From the NCBI RefSeq assembly GCF_040115645.1, contig NC_089560.1, forward strand, positions 3,781,786-3,845,785: 64,000 nucleotides of DNA, written 5' to 3'. This document shows positions 10,768 to 23,400 of this stretch, in pieces; the first letter of the stretch is position 1, and each line of letters opens with the position of its first letter. The DNA is from Euwallacea fornicatus (Eukaryota > Arthropoda > Insecta > Coleoptera > Curculionidae). Below the pieces are notes generated by a model. The model ran no database searches. It was not told the DNA's origin and worked only from the letters and a program-made list of their open reading frames with translations. The translations under genes were made by a program, and so were the position numbers.

Positions 10768-11712
10768 CTGCAAAATCACGAAGAAATTTCATGCAATTCA
10801 AAGTTTTATATCCAGGAGAGATTTCAAAAATTCAAATATCCTCAAAAGTTTTAATAGTTTTTCGTGTCTTAAAAATGATCGATAATATTTCAAAAATATT
10901 TACTTTATAAACTTTATAAATTTCCGAAACTAAATTCAATAACTAAAACTTGAGCTATTAAGAATGTATATTACATATATGCATTATTCATAATTAAATA
11001 ACCATATGCACCCCAATACTTTTCACCCTTCCCTTTTACTGTTACCTTCAATTAATTGGTTCTGTCTGGCCGTTTACATAAACTGTGAATTATTGAGTTT
11101 CGAGGATCTACAATTAAGGGAAAGATAGAAAAATTGGCATAGGTTAATCAATATATATTTTTAAGAATTACAGAAGAGAATTTAGAAGGTTAAAAGATGG
11201 AAATAAAATTTCGCGCGATTTTTGATAATAAAAGAATTGAATAACATTTGCGAAAATATTTCAAATGTTTATTGAACATCTGCAAAAATGACTCATTTTG
11301 GAAATAAAACATTTTTTTAATATTTTTTTATATAGATAATCAAAGGTACTAATACGTCGGAATTCCATGCATCTTGCTATCGTTGAATTCTAAACTCATG
11401 ATTACTCTTGGGTACTTATCCGCCTGATGATACCCTTATGATTTATCTACTTTTAACGTTTGATTGTTATATAACATATCGCTTACCAGCACAACAAAAT
11501 TCTGAACCGGTACGACTTTAACTGCAAAAAGCCGGCATAACAACATATTTTTTACACTGTTACAACGGTAACTCCGAGTTATCTACTACCTACAATAAGG
11601 GACAATTTCTATGGCTGCCAATCTTAACACGCTAATCAATATCATAGCGTAGTTATGGAGCTTTTTACCGTATCGCATGTTCAACGTTAATCATGAAAGA
11701 AAAAAAGCTCTT
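10768..11712. other. Intergenic or intronic AT-rich DNA, no gene
   Basis: No ORF or paired splice sites that I can support between the candidate exon and the 3' end of the TOGARAM-like gene. Confidence 0.5.
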
Positions 11713-14700
11713 TTATTTCTTCCCAGTCTTAATGGTTTTTAGGATTACCTCGAAAGATTCTGAAAGTTGTCTGATAAAAGTAGATCCTGCGTTAAATTGC
11801 TGCGCATGTCTCATGTTGTGCGCCCAGTAATTGGCCGAAGCATTGCTTGAAGATGCAGAAGATGAAGGTGAAGGTGAAACGTTGGCGTTCTTGGAAATTG
11901 TTCCAGAAATCCAATCGGATTCAGTTTGATCTGTAGGAGTGGAGTAACGAATGGTTCCGTCCAGATTTACAGTGGGCAGCTGCTTTCTTGAAAGCCTATT
12001 TAAGGATATTTATTAAAGCTAGAGATCAAATAATAGATAAAAAAAGCGAAAATTTAATTTGATTTGAATGTAAAATATTTTTAATTGGTAATGGAATGAT
12101 CTTCGAAAATTTAGCAAAATCAGTGTGTTTGCTACGAGAACAATCTCAGAAGTACCCGACTTGTCATGTCGATGGCGATTTTTTGTTAAAAATTTGCGTA
12201 TTATAAATTCCTATCATTAAAGGGTTTTAAAGATTTTGTGAACATGGAAAAAATTGATCAAAGCGGAGTTAGATTCTACTTTGGAGGAATCTGGTTCTTC
12301 GTTAACAACTGTAAAATATTGGGTGGTAGAACTTAAACCTGGTGGTACGAGCTACCAAGACGAATTCTGAAATGGTAGACCCAACGACAATCCTGATCTG
12401 AGCACTACAAACAATATGATGAAAATCCACCAAACTGTACTGGAAAATAGGCATTTAAAAAAATACTGAACATTTGGATATGAAAATGCTATGCGCAAGA
12501 TGGATGTCGGGATCACTCACAACTGAGCACTAACAGCGCCGTGACGATGTTTACAGGGAATATTTGACATCGTTTCGCAATAATAAAGCCAAAATTGTTA
12601 GTCGATTCATAACTATGGATGAAACATGGGTTCATCATTGTACATATCTAATGAAAGAAGAGTCAAAATAATTAATTTAAAAGGGGAGAATCGGCTCGAA
12701 AGAAGGCGAAAACTGTTCCATTTGCGGAAAAGGTGATGACATCAGTGTTTTGGGATGCACGTGGGATAATTTTTAGTGACTACCGCCTTTAAATGAAAAA
12801 GTGTTGTTTCATCAAGACAACGCAGCAGTCCACACTTCCGTCATCGTGAAGGCCAAAATCAATTAATTTACTTTCAAACTTTTGTCTTACCCACCCTATT
12901 CGCTAGATTTAGAGTCCTCAGATTATTTTCTATTTCCAAACTTGAAAAAAGATTTTCCAATAATCGGTAGAGAGAGATTTTCAAATAACAAGGAAGTAGA
13001 GTCTGAGGTTGATGCCTATTTTGAAGCATTCGAAGTTTTAATAAACAGGATATAGAAAGCATAGAACAACGCTGGGTCGCACGTGTCAATTTCAGCAGAG
13101 ACTATGTTGAGAAACAATGGAATATTTTCCAATTTTTTTTCTTTAAGTGTTAGGTGGGGTATTCTGGAACGATCCTCGTATATATTGTAATTTTTCATTG
13201 TGGGTAATTATAAACTATTAATATTAAATATCATTGAATTTGCTGTGAAAACGCTTTAATCGAAAACTAGGGATCGATAAATATAGTAAAAAATTGAAAA
13301 TTCTCGATATTGTGGTGTGTGGATTATAAATATTCTGGAGATTGTCTGCCAGCGTCAGTTCTCAAATGGGAGACCATGTAAATTTTTATTGCTTTAACTT
13401 TTCACAACGATACACAAGTGTAAACTACTAAAGGAACGATTAACTGATACATAGTCCTATATCAATCTCCTTCAGTATTTGAGATATTCAAGCGTTTGCG
13501 GACAAAAATAGCTAAAAAACTATCACTACATTGAGAAGAAGGAAACATTGCTTTTCAAATGACAGACTGTAAATTTTTATATTATTATATTGTACTATAC
13601 CAGAGAAATAATTGAGTCCTACATCTATCCTAATTTTACGATATTCGAAGTTATAGCGGTCTCAAAGTATTAAGGCCCAAAATTCTCAATCCTCCTCCAG
13701 TTATTCGAAACATATATTACCTTGTTCTGATGACTTGCATAACATCTTCAAAATCCCCAAAATTCTTAATATTTGCCTCAACAATAATCAAAACTTCGTG
13801 TACAGAGGAGAGTTGAGCTGTCACTGCCAAAGTTTCAAGGGCCGCTTGCTTTACTTTTCTCCTCCTATCCCGAAGAGCTAGAGCCGCAAATTCAGCAATT
13901 TTTGCGACCTCTACGTCTTGCCTGGGATACAACCGAGCAGAGGACATCAAAATTTGAAGGGCTCCTATAACGGAAACATTTGATGTTGCATTATTTTTCA
14001 AATTTAGGCCAAATAGAACCTTCTCTTGTTCTATGCCCAAAAGCTCTGCAGAGAATCTCCACCTGTAGCTTTTTAGGTGGTAATTTTTTCATCACCGCCA
14101 GAGCGCATCGTACCCCAGAGGATCCTCCCATTTTGCAAAGACTTAAAGCAAGTCTTTGAAGACATTTTTCTAAGAATTCCAGACGTAGTCCTTCTATCAT
14201 GATGATTAAAGCGTCCTATGGATTACAATATAGGGTAACCACGAGAAATATTTAAATTTTAAAAAAAGCAGGACAACGTAAATTTTAAAAATGTTATTAA
14301 ATTTATCTAACATGTTTGTGGAGTACGCCATTAACTTTACGTAGGAAAAATGAGCTCATTTTTACTTAAATAGAACTGTTAACAAACGAAATTGGAGATA
14401 ATGGGTACGGAAAAACGGATTCCTGATCTTAACATGTGTGATTTTTTTTGCGAGGCCATTTGAGAGAGAAAGGTTATTAACATAAACTTCGTACTTTGGA
14501 TATCTTGAACAGGGCAATTCATAGTGAAATGGCATTAATCGCACAAAAAACAGTAGAACGAGTGTGGAGAAAGTTATTAATTTTTTTTTAATTAACCTTG
14601 TTCTGCTTTTTTAAACGTTTATATATTACTCGTGGTCACTCTTTATTATTGGAGAGTATGTAATAGGGAACTGAGTATGGAGTAAACAGAAAATGTTACT

Positions 14701-17700
14701 TACGTCCGCCAAACTGTGAAGGCAGTCTCGGTGATGGCAGGCAAATAGGGCCTCAAAAAGCAAAGCTGCAGGGGCTGCTTCTAGTGATTCGCAAGTCCCC
14801 GACTCTTTAAGCATCTTCACTAGGCTTTCTAAAGCTTCTGATTTCGCCAACACTTCGTCCTATAAAAATTCTCTTAATCGAATTGTGATAAAACCTGATT
14901 AATTACTACGTCCCTCCAAGGTAAAACGCAATTACTGCACTTCGGACTTGCATTACTTGTTGCTAATCGAAGTCCCTTCCCACTTAAAGCTTGATATATC
15001 TTTGCAAGTTAAATTATACATACTATAAATTTGCAGTCATATTTCTTCGTGCCAACCTTTGCGTGACGTAATATGCCAAGATTGCAAATATTTGCCTTAA
15101 AATTACGTAAAAATGACGTGCAGCGAGTTCCGGTTTTTCCAGAAGTGACCTATTTGCCATTTTAAAATGGTTAAAATTCAAAATCTACAAGTAATTTAGG
15201 CGGGAAAAAAATAGAAGACCAAGAGGAAAATGAATCGATGATGATTATAATTTAATAGTTTTACATATGTCTAATTAGTTTTATAGCTAAATTTACTGGG
15301 GGGCAACATCAGACTCAGACATATAGAATGAGAACCTTTAAGATATATTTGAAAGCCTCTTTAAGCTGCCTAGAAGTAAGTCTTCAGCATTAATGAACTT
15401 CAACGTCAAGAAACCTCTCAATTTTTTTGTATTTGTAATTAATTTTTATTATTTATATGGGCAGGAAACCAGATTACGTGCAGTTTAAGACACTTAAAAA
15501 CAACTGTACAACTTACTTAAAAAAATAATTTTGGGAATATCTATCATACGACAAAAACTCTTCAGTGTCAGTAGTTTTCGATTTAGATATTTTTTACTTT
15601 TAGTTAATTCTGTAGTTTGATTTGTTGAGAAATAGTTTTCAAAATTAGATCTTTTTAGACACATCGGGACCGCATCAAGAAATGTGCTTATAAAGTCCCC
15701 AATCTAATAACATTTTTAAAATAATCTGACAGCTAGGGAACTTACAGTGTATTCATTTAAAAACCTATCCAATAAACTCGGTAAGAAAACCGATACGGAA
15801 ATGTGGTTTGTAGGGATCTCGAAGGTTGTATGAGGGAACATTTTTAGCAGCGGCAGTGTTAATGTTCTGCACATTCTTTTGACCCCAGCCACCCCAATTT
15901 CAGAATCTTAAATCCTATCTCGATATTTACCTCATATTAAAGGATTTTTAAAATATATGAATTTGTGAAAATCATTCTAAAATTGATTAAATTGTTTTTT
16001 TAAAACCGTGAATAACTAATTATAATTATTTTATTCAATTTTTTAATATAAAACTCCATGTCTTTTCAATAAAAACCGAGAATGTTCTAAAAATGTATTC
16101 AACCTTCAAATACTTTCCCATTTTTTCCTAAACAAGGGTATAATCTTTTTTCGACGTGTTCTCGAATTCTTCTGAAAGTTTCTCTCGTAATCTTTCGACA
16201 TTCTGCAATTATTCGCTTTTTTAAATCATTACTATCTCGAAGAACTACAGGTACCCCCACAGGAAAGAATCAACGGGAGTCAAGTCAAGAGAACTTACTG
16301 GCCATTCTATTGCACCTCTTCTGTCAATGCACCACCAGTTCGTAATTTTTGTTTTTTTGTGCACTTAACGTAACGAAATTTGGATTTCATGGGACTTTTT
16401 CCTCAGTGACGTAGTTGACTCGGCCGCAAAGTATTCTAGCACTTTGATCTGAGAAGCTTTATCTAACACCATTTGACAATGTCGTATTAGGTTCACTACA
16501 GATCCAGTTTATTCTAAATTTTTCTAATAGCTGAATGACGTAAAAACGCAAAACATATTTGTCAGGATGTCTCTCACTAAACACCGCTGCAGTTTGTCTA
16601 GAAAAGTCGTTATTCGTACCAAAAGTTAATACAATTGCGACCCTTTCTTTTATGGATGAAACCATTTTTAATAAACTAACACTATAATAATAGTGGTGAA
16701 TTATTTATCAGTGACTAAACAGTGATATTCAAATCTAGCTGGGTTCTGGTAAGTTGGTTTATTCTGTTAAAGAACTTTTTTTTTAATTTTTCAGAAACAA
16801 CTTTATGATTTTTAGAATTATTTCCATCAAAATGATATCTTTTAAATGCCCTTCGACATAAAGTACATATTGAGGTAAGGTGCCATTTAATAATCTTAAG
16901 TTGGAGTGGCTGAGGGTGAAGGTATGTGCATAACACTACTGCTGTGAAAAATATTGCTTCTTACAACCTTTGAGATTCCCACAATCTGCATTTCAGTATC
17001 TCATTTCATTCTGAACTTATTCGATTGGCAAGTTTTTAAATCAACACACAGTATGTATAAACCGTTATTTTCTGTGTAATTTTATAAGCAAGTTTTTTAA
17101 GAAATTTTTAGGGCGATATTAAAGATTTCATGAAATAATTTATGATAAGAGTAAACAAATCTAAGTTATGTGGTTCGACGACCGGAAATGTCCATTATTA
17201 TCTTGCATTACCGACGTCAATTTCTGTACATGTCTCCTGGATTATAATCAATTATTAAGGATCGCATGATAGTTTCTTCTAATGTTACGTACTCTAATAC
17301 GTATAAATAACGATTCATTCTAATGTAAGCATTCAAAATAATTCAGTCTACTATTAAAATATGTATCAAAAGAGCAGGAAAACGCATTTAAGAAATTGCT
17401 GCAAAATCAACTCTAATGAGGAAGCAAACCAAATTCAACAAACCCCAAATTAACGATCACCCAAATTGTCCAGACCTGAAGTAGACCATTACAATAAAAC
17501 AACAAACATTTATCAAGAGTTTCGCTTAGTCATTAAGGTCGACATCACGCGAAATTGGGCTGGTGTATCCGAAAGTCATAGATCTAAATAGGTCAGCGTT
17601 TTTCCATGCAAGTTATGCGCCCATACGCATTTAAATGAAGATTTTTAAAATATGGGTAGTTCGGTTTTTTTACGGCACGATTTTAACCACGTATTCTACG

Positions 17701-20446
17701 CATAAATATAATATTAGTTTGCTATATAAACTAAATACGAGAAATTTTTTCTTAATAAAATCCCTAGTACTAAAATTCTATATTTTTTTTACATTATGTT
17801 TTATATATCTCAAAGTTTTTGGGATATTCAACTCAAGTTTTAAACAAATTAATAGCATAATTATGCGGATGTGTTTCACATTATTCCCTGTCAATGGGGA
17901 ATTGGCTAAATGCAAACTATATACAGAGATAGGTAGGTCGTGGAGAGCCTCCTCGATTGCCCGATCTAACACCTTTAAATATTTATGTTTGAGGGTTTAT
18001 GAAGGAAAATATGTGCTCTACTTCTATAAGCTATCTACAAAAACTTATAAGTAGGATAGGAAAAATACCAAGTTTTTGTCTTAGACAAACAGCTCAAAAT
18101 TTGAAAGATGTTCGGCAGTCTTTATGACGTCACTTTAATTTGTGTGTAGAAGATAATGACGATAATTTCGAACAATTTCTGTAATAATAATTATTTGATA
18201 TTGACTTGAAAAATTTTGTTATTGAATTAATTATCTCTGTTCATTTAATTTCGTATTTAAAGTTACTATTGTCCTCTTATCCACTTTCTTTTTATTCCTC
18301 TTTTATTGAAAATCCATTTTACTCTTAAATCGTTAGTAAGTAAAAACAGTGACAAATACCAAAATAGTTAAAATACATAAAAGTTTCTAAATTGAGCCGG
18401 CAATTTAAATTTCTAAAATTAAATACTATGCCTACTGGTGTACCACAAAATACTTTTGGATGATAAAATAGGTCATAGCCCCAAAATATATCACAATATA
18501 CATGTATATGTAAATTTTTACTATTATCTAGTATTATCTAATCAGGTAGACCCTAAAAAGTAAATTATGGTCAAAATTTGGAGTAGATATCTCAAAAACT
18601 TTAGATGCTATAAAAGATCAATTGAAAAAATATAAAATTTCAACGCCCTGTATGTTCTTAACAAATAATTTCTTGATTATAGTTTATATAGCAAACTAAT
18701 ATCGTTTTTATGCGAAAAATATATTGTTAAAATCTTGCAAGAACAAACCCTATCACCCTATATTATTGAAAATGAATTATTGTAGTTTAAAATGATGAAC
18801 TTACATCACTTGTGAGTGAAGATAAAGACTGCTGTAGAAATAGTTCTTTGTTGGTAGGTATCGGTACGACCAATTTTTTTCCTTCAGTTTCAGGTGGACT
18901 TAATTTTGGCACTAAACGGGTATTATCTTTGTCAAAAACTGAAAAGCTCTCAAAGTTCCTGCTCTCATCAGAATTTCTCAAGTTTTGGGTTTCTTCAGAA
19001 GGTTTCAAATCCCGAACTTCATTTTTCTGCTCACTATTTAAATCTGACACCGCAGAATTTCTTCTGGACCTCTCAGGACTTCGAGTCAAATTATATAATA
19101 TTTCGACCTCATTATGAACTGGAATGGGCGAGATAGTCCCTTCGGCTTTATTGTGCTTCAAAATCGAAGGCCTAAGATGTCCTTCGTGTCGTAAATTATC
19201 ACTTCTGTCTTTTAAGTCACTTGAGGTCTTAATTGCCGGAGCATCTTCCACTAGGTTACCTCCTGCAATTAACACAAGAAACTAATTATTAGACACAATT
19301 AAAATAGTAATTACTTTATCGATTTCGTAGTAAAGCTCTGCGTGACGCTTCATGAAGACAAAAAGTTATTATATTCTGATTCCAAGCTGTTCTTACCGGC
19401 TTGTTATGGATCATGCAACATTTAAATTTAATGTTATATTTCAGCTTCATTAAAATAATCAATTTTATGAATACATTTACATGTTTTAAGTAAAACGAAA
19501 GGTGAAAGGCGCACATAACGAAGTATGCAGCGTTCTTACTGATTACCGTGGCGGCAGAGCAAAAATTTGGAGGAGAGATTGCAAAGAAAAACAGGATAAA
19601 GTTGGACTTAATCCTGTTTAACAGATCGTTTATCAATATTACACCTAAATGGTTTTCTTTGAAAATCCAGCACTAAGGAAGAATCTTGACTTCAAGTCCG
19701 TATTCTTAGATCAAGACACGAAACTATATTTGAAACTTACCTATTTTCGAATGGATACTCATTTGCCGCTGCATTGCCTTTTTCCTCAACGGTATCTTTG
19801 AAGAACCCATAGCCAAATCTGGGACTGATTTATACTTTCTAGTTCCAGATTCCTGGAATGACAAGCTCTTCTTTGGAGTGGATGGCAGGGAAGAGACACG
19901 AACTGAATTGATTAAAGGATTTTAAGGAGTTCATTTAGATAGTAAAGCTCTTACCTGGAATTAAACTCCTTTTCGTCTTAATAGACATAGCATCTGTAAC
20001 TGTAATTTTAATGGAAGAAACCTGATTTATCTCATCCTCAGTTTGGTGGCTGCTGTCGCTTTCTGGAGTGCGCAATTTCACAGATTCCCCCCCAAACCTC
20101 ACCTTCCTGGGGCTCCTTGGGGTGTTTCGGTACTCATCAAAGTCGCTTTCGCTATCTTCAAATATGCGTAATATTGCTTGGGTTCTGCAACGTCACATTC
20201 TTAACATATAACTTTGAAAAAACTAGTTAAATACTTGTTGGAATTTTGTTCGCCCTCATGGCTGGTGCCACTGTTAGTGCGGCTTTCCTCATGGATTTGC
20301 ATGGTGATATTGGGTCCTGTTTTGAGGGTGATTTCCGTCTCCAGGATAATTTTGTCCTCCATGCTTTCCTGGGAGTCCCATAGTGATTGATCGTCCTTGT
20401 CCGAGTCGATGTTGTAGTTTACAGGGCAGGAGTACATTTCGCACAT
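11713..20446 (-). CDS. TOGARAM/crescerin-like TOG-domain protein
   Basis: Seven minus-strand coding exons join in phase: 20446-20235, 20184-19955, 19902-19741, 19262-18805, 14859-14704, 14215-13721 and 11995-11713. With a 52-nt intron inside exon 6 (14095-14044) the product is 647 aa. An in-frame TGA just upstream of the ATG supports the start. About 355 residues of low-complexity linker (VRFGGESVKLRTPESDS, VSSLPSTPKKSLSFQ) precede an alpha-helical TOG array (EVLAKSEALESLVKMLK through LRDRRRKVKQAALETLAV). The end of that array plus TRLSRKQLPTVNLDGTIRYS matches the close of the second TOG domain of TOGARAM1, which binds ciliary tubulin. The order, linker before TOG, differs from vertebrate TOGARAM1, where two TOGs come first. 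Exons in the 3.9 kb intron could be missing. Confidence 0.8.
12135..13178 (+). mobile_element. Degenerate mariner copy, intronic
   Basis: Full-length but dead mariner, 1044 bp, with 26-30 bp terminal repeats (CGAGAACAATCTCAGAAGTA at the left; the reverse complement of the right end begins CGAGGATCGTTCCAGAATAC) and TA on both sides. Translation in shifting frames shows VKYWVV near 12313, DETWVHHC near 12618, KKAKTVPFAEKVMTSVFWDA near 12698 and VLFHQDNAAVHTSVI near 12800. Many stops and indels. It lies in the last intron of the TOGARAM-like gene, in the opposite orientation to it. Same family as the split copy at 1-1808. Confidence 0.88.
13721..14215 (-). CDS. TOG-repeat exon with internal frame break
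   Basis: Exon 6 of the TOGARAM-like gene. It enters in phase 0 after ATCCATAG (DALIIMIEGLRLEFLEKC) and leaves at ACAAG|GTAATA in phase 2 (NFGDFEDVMQVIRT). The two ends are in different frames: the upper part is open to 13991, the lower part from about 14050. The exon is 495 bases, one more than phase requires. Either a 52-nt GT-AG intron at 14095-14044 is removed, or a 1-base difference lies in or near the run GAGCTTTTGGG at 14045-14036. Helical HEAT-like sequence on both sides argues that both frames are real coding sequence. Confidence 0.7.
15743..17056. mobile_element. Long-TIR Tc-like element, intronic
   Basis: About 1.3 kb with inverted arms of about 170 bp. The left arm reads CAGTGTATTCATTTAAAAAC then AAGGTTGTATGAGGGAACAT; the reverse complement of the right arm reads CTGTGTGTTGATTTAAAAAC and AAGGTTGTAAGAAGCAATAT. 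TA lies outside both ends. The minus strand at 16330-16140 reads IDRRGAIEWPVSSLDLTPVD then SFLWGYL and RKITRETFRRIREHVEKR, the catalytic end of a DUF4817-type DDE transposase, with a stop after WGYL. It is located in the large intron of the TOGARAM-like gene. Confidence 0.82.
17650..18765. mobile_element. Long-TIR Tc-like element, intronic
   Basis: About 1.1 kb with roughly 200-bp inverted arms. ATATTAGTTTGCTATATAAA lies near 17710 and its reverse complement near 18690; ATATCTCAAAGTTTTTGGGA is matched by the reverse complement of AAAAACTTTAGATGCT near 18595. Plus-strand frame fragments at 17935-18180 read RGEPPRLPDLTPLNIYV, a stop, then GFMKENMCSTSISYLQKLIS and LKDVRQSL, a DUF4817-type transposase C-terminus. 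It ends just before the 18805 splice donor of the host gene. Third member of the same structural class in the window. Confidence 0.8.
18805..19262 (-). CDS. Linker exon of TOGARAM-like gene
   Basis: Exon 4 of the 11713-20446 gene: acceptor TTAATTGCAG at 19263, donor GAT|GTAAGT at 18805, open throughout for 152 codons and in phase with both neighbours. The sequence is hydrophilic and disordered-looking, with ILYNLTRSPERSRRNSAVSD and KKLVVPIPTNKELFLQQSLS. SPERSRRNS is a plausible phosphorylation cluster. It has no recognisable fold, which fits the inter-TOG linker of crescerin proteins. Confidence 0.75.
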
Positions 20447-23400
20447 TTCGCGAATGCCTCAGCTTGAATGAAAAGAGGCTAAAAAAATTATATTGTATAT
20501 AACTTCGTATGATTGAGTCCATTAAGAGGTTTCAAAACGCCGTGAAAAGAGGAATTTCTGAGCCGCAATTTGCATATCGATTTGTAACTCTATTCTCTAA
20601 ACACGCGATCTAGAGAATATTTAAACACGTAATTTACCTTTTTCACTTATTTTGGCAGGGGGAAATTAGCAACAACAACATTCAGGTGCTATTCTGATCC
20701 ATTTCATTATGAATACAATGGGTCATTGTGACATGCATAAAATATGGGAAGTAATTTCTTAAGAAGGGCTATTTTTGTCAAGAATATATTTATATTTAGA
20801 CGCTTTGGTGGTGTGTGTGTCAGTGGAGCGACATTGAAGTTTTCGTGGAGAAATAGGAGATATTTTGAAGGTCCCCAAACGTGCTAACCTGAACTAACCT
20901 GACTAAAGGGTCCACAAATTTGGAAACTGAATCATTCAAGTGGAAGAATTCATAAAGCTCACTTCGAGTCCTTAATAACCTTTTTTTCACACAATAAAGT
21001 GAGCTCTTTACGCTCTTTGATAAGTTCAATACATCCAGTATATTTTCCAGATTTTTTAGGATTTAAAGTATTTATTGTTAATTCCTCCCTGTTTATTATA
21101 CGGTGAAACTATGTACTATCGAAAAATGACTTTCACCTCCATTTTCCATAAAATCTCCACACAACATAACGTGACTTTTCAAAACATATAGGACCACTTT
21201 TACGATCCCACAATTCCCCAAACTTGGGCTAAGGTATTGCGAAGGTTGAATCCGGTAATCAACGCTAATACAAACAAAACTAAAGGGTTTTGACCTTGTA
21301 GCCCTAAGTTCAATATACATGTGATCAAATACAAACTGAAATTGCTATTGTTTATGGGTGTTTACATTGAATCATTTTATTTTGTTTGCGGGTGTAGCGC
21401 AATCATTTCGAGGTATTTTTGTTTTAACAACTAATGAAAAATTACGATATCGAATCGAACATGCGTTGAGTACTTTTTGGGCTTTAATTTATATAAAAGA
21501 TCCAGGTGCAAAATTATAACTCTATTTAATAGGGAAATGAGAAAAAACTTTTCTGAGAAATTTTGGCAATAAATCAATTGGAAACAATCAGGCTAGAGTT
21601 GTTCTTTTTGTACTGGTGTGTGGATGGCAATGGAAATAAGAAATTAATAATGAACATTTCCAAGAAAGCCAGTAATGGGTGGTGATATAATAAAAAAAAT
21701 TTAATTTTCAATAACTACGGGGAATCAGAATTGAATGATTGTCACCTACTTTGTACATAATATTTTAAATTTTAAAACAAAACCAATAGCTGCTTAAAAG
21801 AAATAAAGTTCATATCCCGAGAACTGAAGGAGATAGGAAATACGATTAGAACTGTAACCAAGACGATTTTATAAATATTTTGAAGTCAGTCGATCCACAA
21901 ATTCTCAAAAAATCGACGATGAGAATTTTGAAAATAACACTAAGTAATGTTTTGGTAATATTCTAAATAATTTTGACATATTTGAAATGGTATTTTCTGC
22001 TTATACAGAGAGATTTGACTTGCTTATTAATTTCGAATAACTACTATCACAGGGCCTGCATCCTTAAGAAATTCTATTGTAAGGCGATTCCATTTCCAAC
22101 ATTTTAAAAATGAAAAAAATTACATACACATATTTTCGCAAGCTTGTAGAGCTCATTGACAATTAATGCATTTGATGGATTGAAAAATGTATCTTTTTAG
22201 CGATAACTTCAGTGTTTAAAATTGTTTTGCGAGTTTTAACTCTCAGCAATATGCACCTGATACGCAGCATTTCATTTTATGAACCAAAATTTATGTTTCT
22301 TAAATTGAGACTTGAGCTTTCGACATATTAAAGATTTAGTGGCATCGCTTGCCCTTAAACATCGTTTTCAATTTTCGATACTTATGTCCTCAGATTCTTT
22401 TGAATTAAACTTAGAGCTTTTAACATTCAGTGACGGAGAGTACAACTAATGACAGTTTAAATTTTTTAGAAAATTTTATGTACTTAGAAAATAATATTCC
22501 GGCTAATTTTTACCCTCAGCAATTATTACCACCAGCACATGATACATCTCGGTTTACTAGACATTTTTTAGTTGAAGCTTTAATTTCTTGAAAGATACAA
22601 AAATTATCTGGCTCTTAAAGGCGTTTAAATTTTTTTACGAAGACCTTATAGATATTCAACAATTCGTTAAGTTTTGGCATTCTTAAATGGAGTGTTGAAC
22701 AATCAACATGTATACTAATCAGTGGCGGAACTTATTTCTAAAAACAATTCATCATGAGCGTTATAATTCCCAAACGAGGTTACACATTGATAAGGGGCAC
22801 GAGTTTTATAACTCCATCCAAATGTTTATACGCAAGGAAGTTCATAATCTCACACACTCAAAACATAATTTTTTTAGACAGGTCAGTATATATATACTAT
22901 ATATATCTTCTGGTATAAATCCATCAGGAGGTATCTACCTTGAATCGCCTCCTTTTTCCCGCCCAAAAACCTGGATAAACAATCAATTACCCAACACTTC
23001 TAAACTCACATTGCATACCCATACCAACAAAGTAAATGTAATTGCGGATATGTGAACGTTCTAAATTGGTACTTAAACGTTAACTAAGCAAAGAAATCAG
23101 GTTACGGCCTGAATTGGAAGTCCAGCAATGTGCGTGTGAGCGGTCGCGAAACTACTAAGTAATATCACGTAAACCTACTTCTTGTGAGGTGCTGGAAACA
23201 CTAAACTGGACTGCACAGTCTAGCCAGAAATCCAGAATTACAGTGGTGCCATGATGAAGCTTGATTCTTGAGAAATTATAAAGAAATTACAGTGTCGTCA
23301 GGAAATTAGATTTTGGGGAAATTATTGAAATTTGCTAAGGTGATGATGAATTTCATGAAATAAGTTTTTTTTATATTTTATGTTTCGAGAAGAAAATTTT

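Noticed and set aside
17635..18054. 139-codon plus-strand ORF as a gene
   Set aside because: It starts in the left arm of a long-TIR element and reads its transposase relic in a wrong frame.
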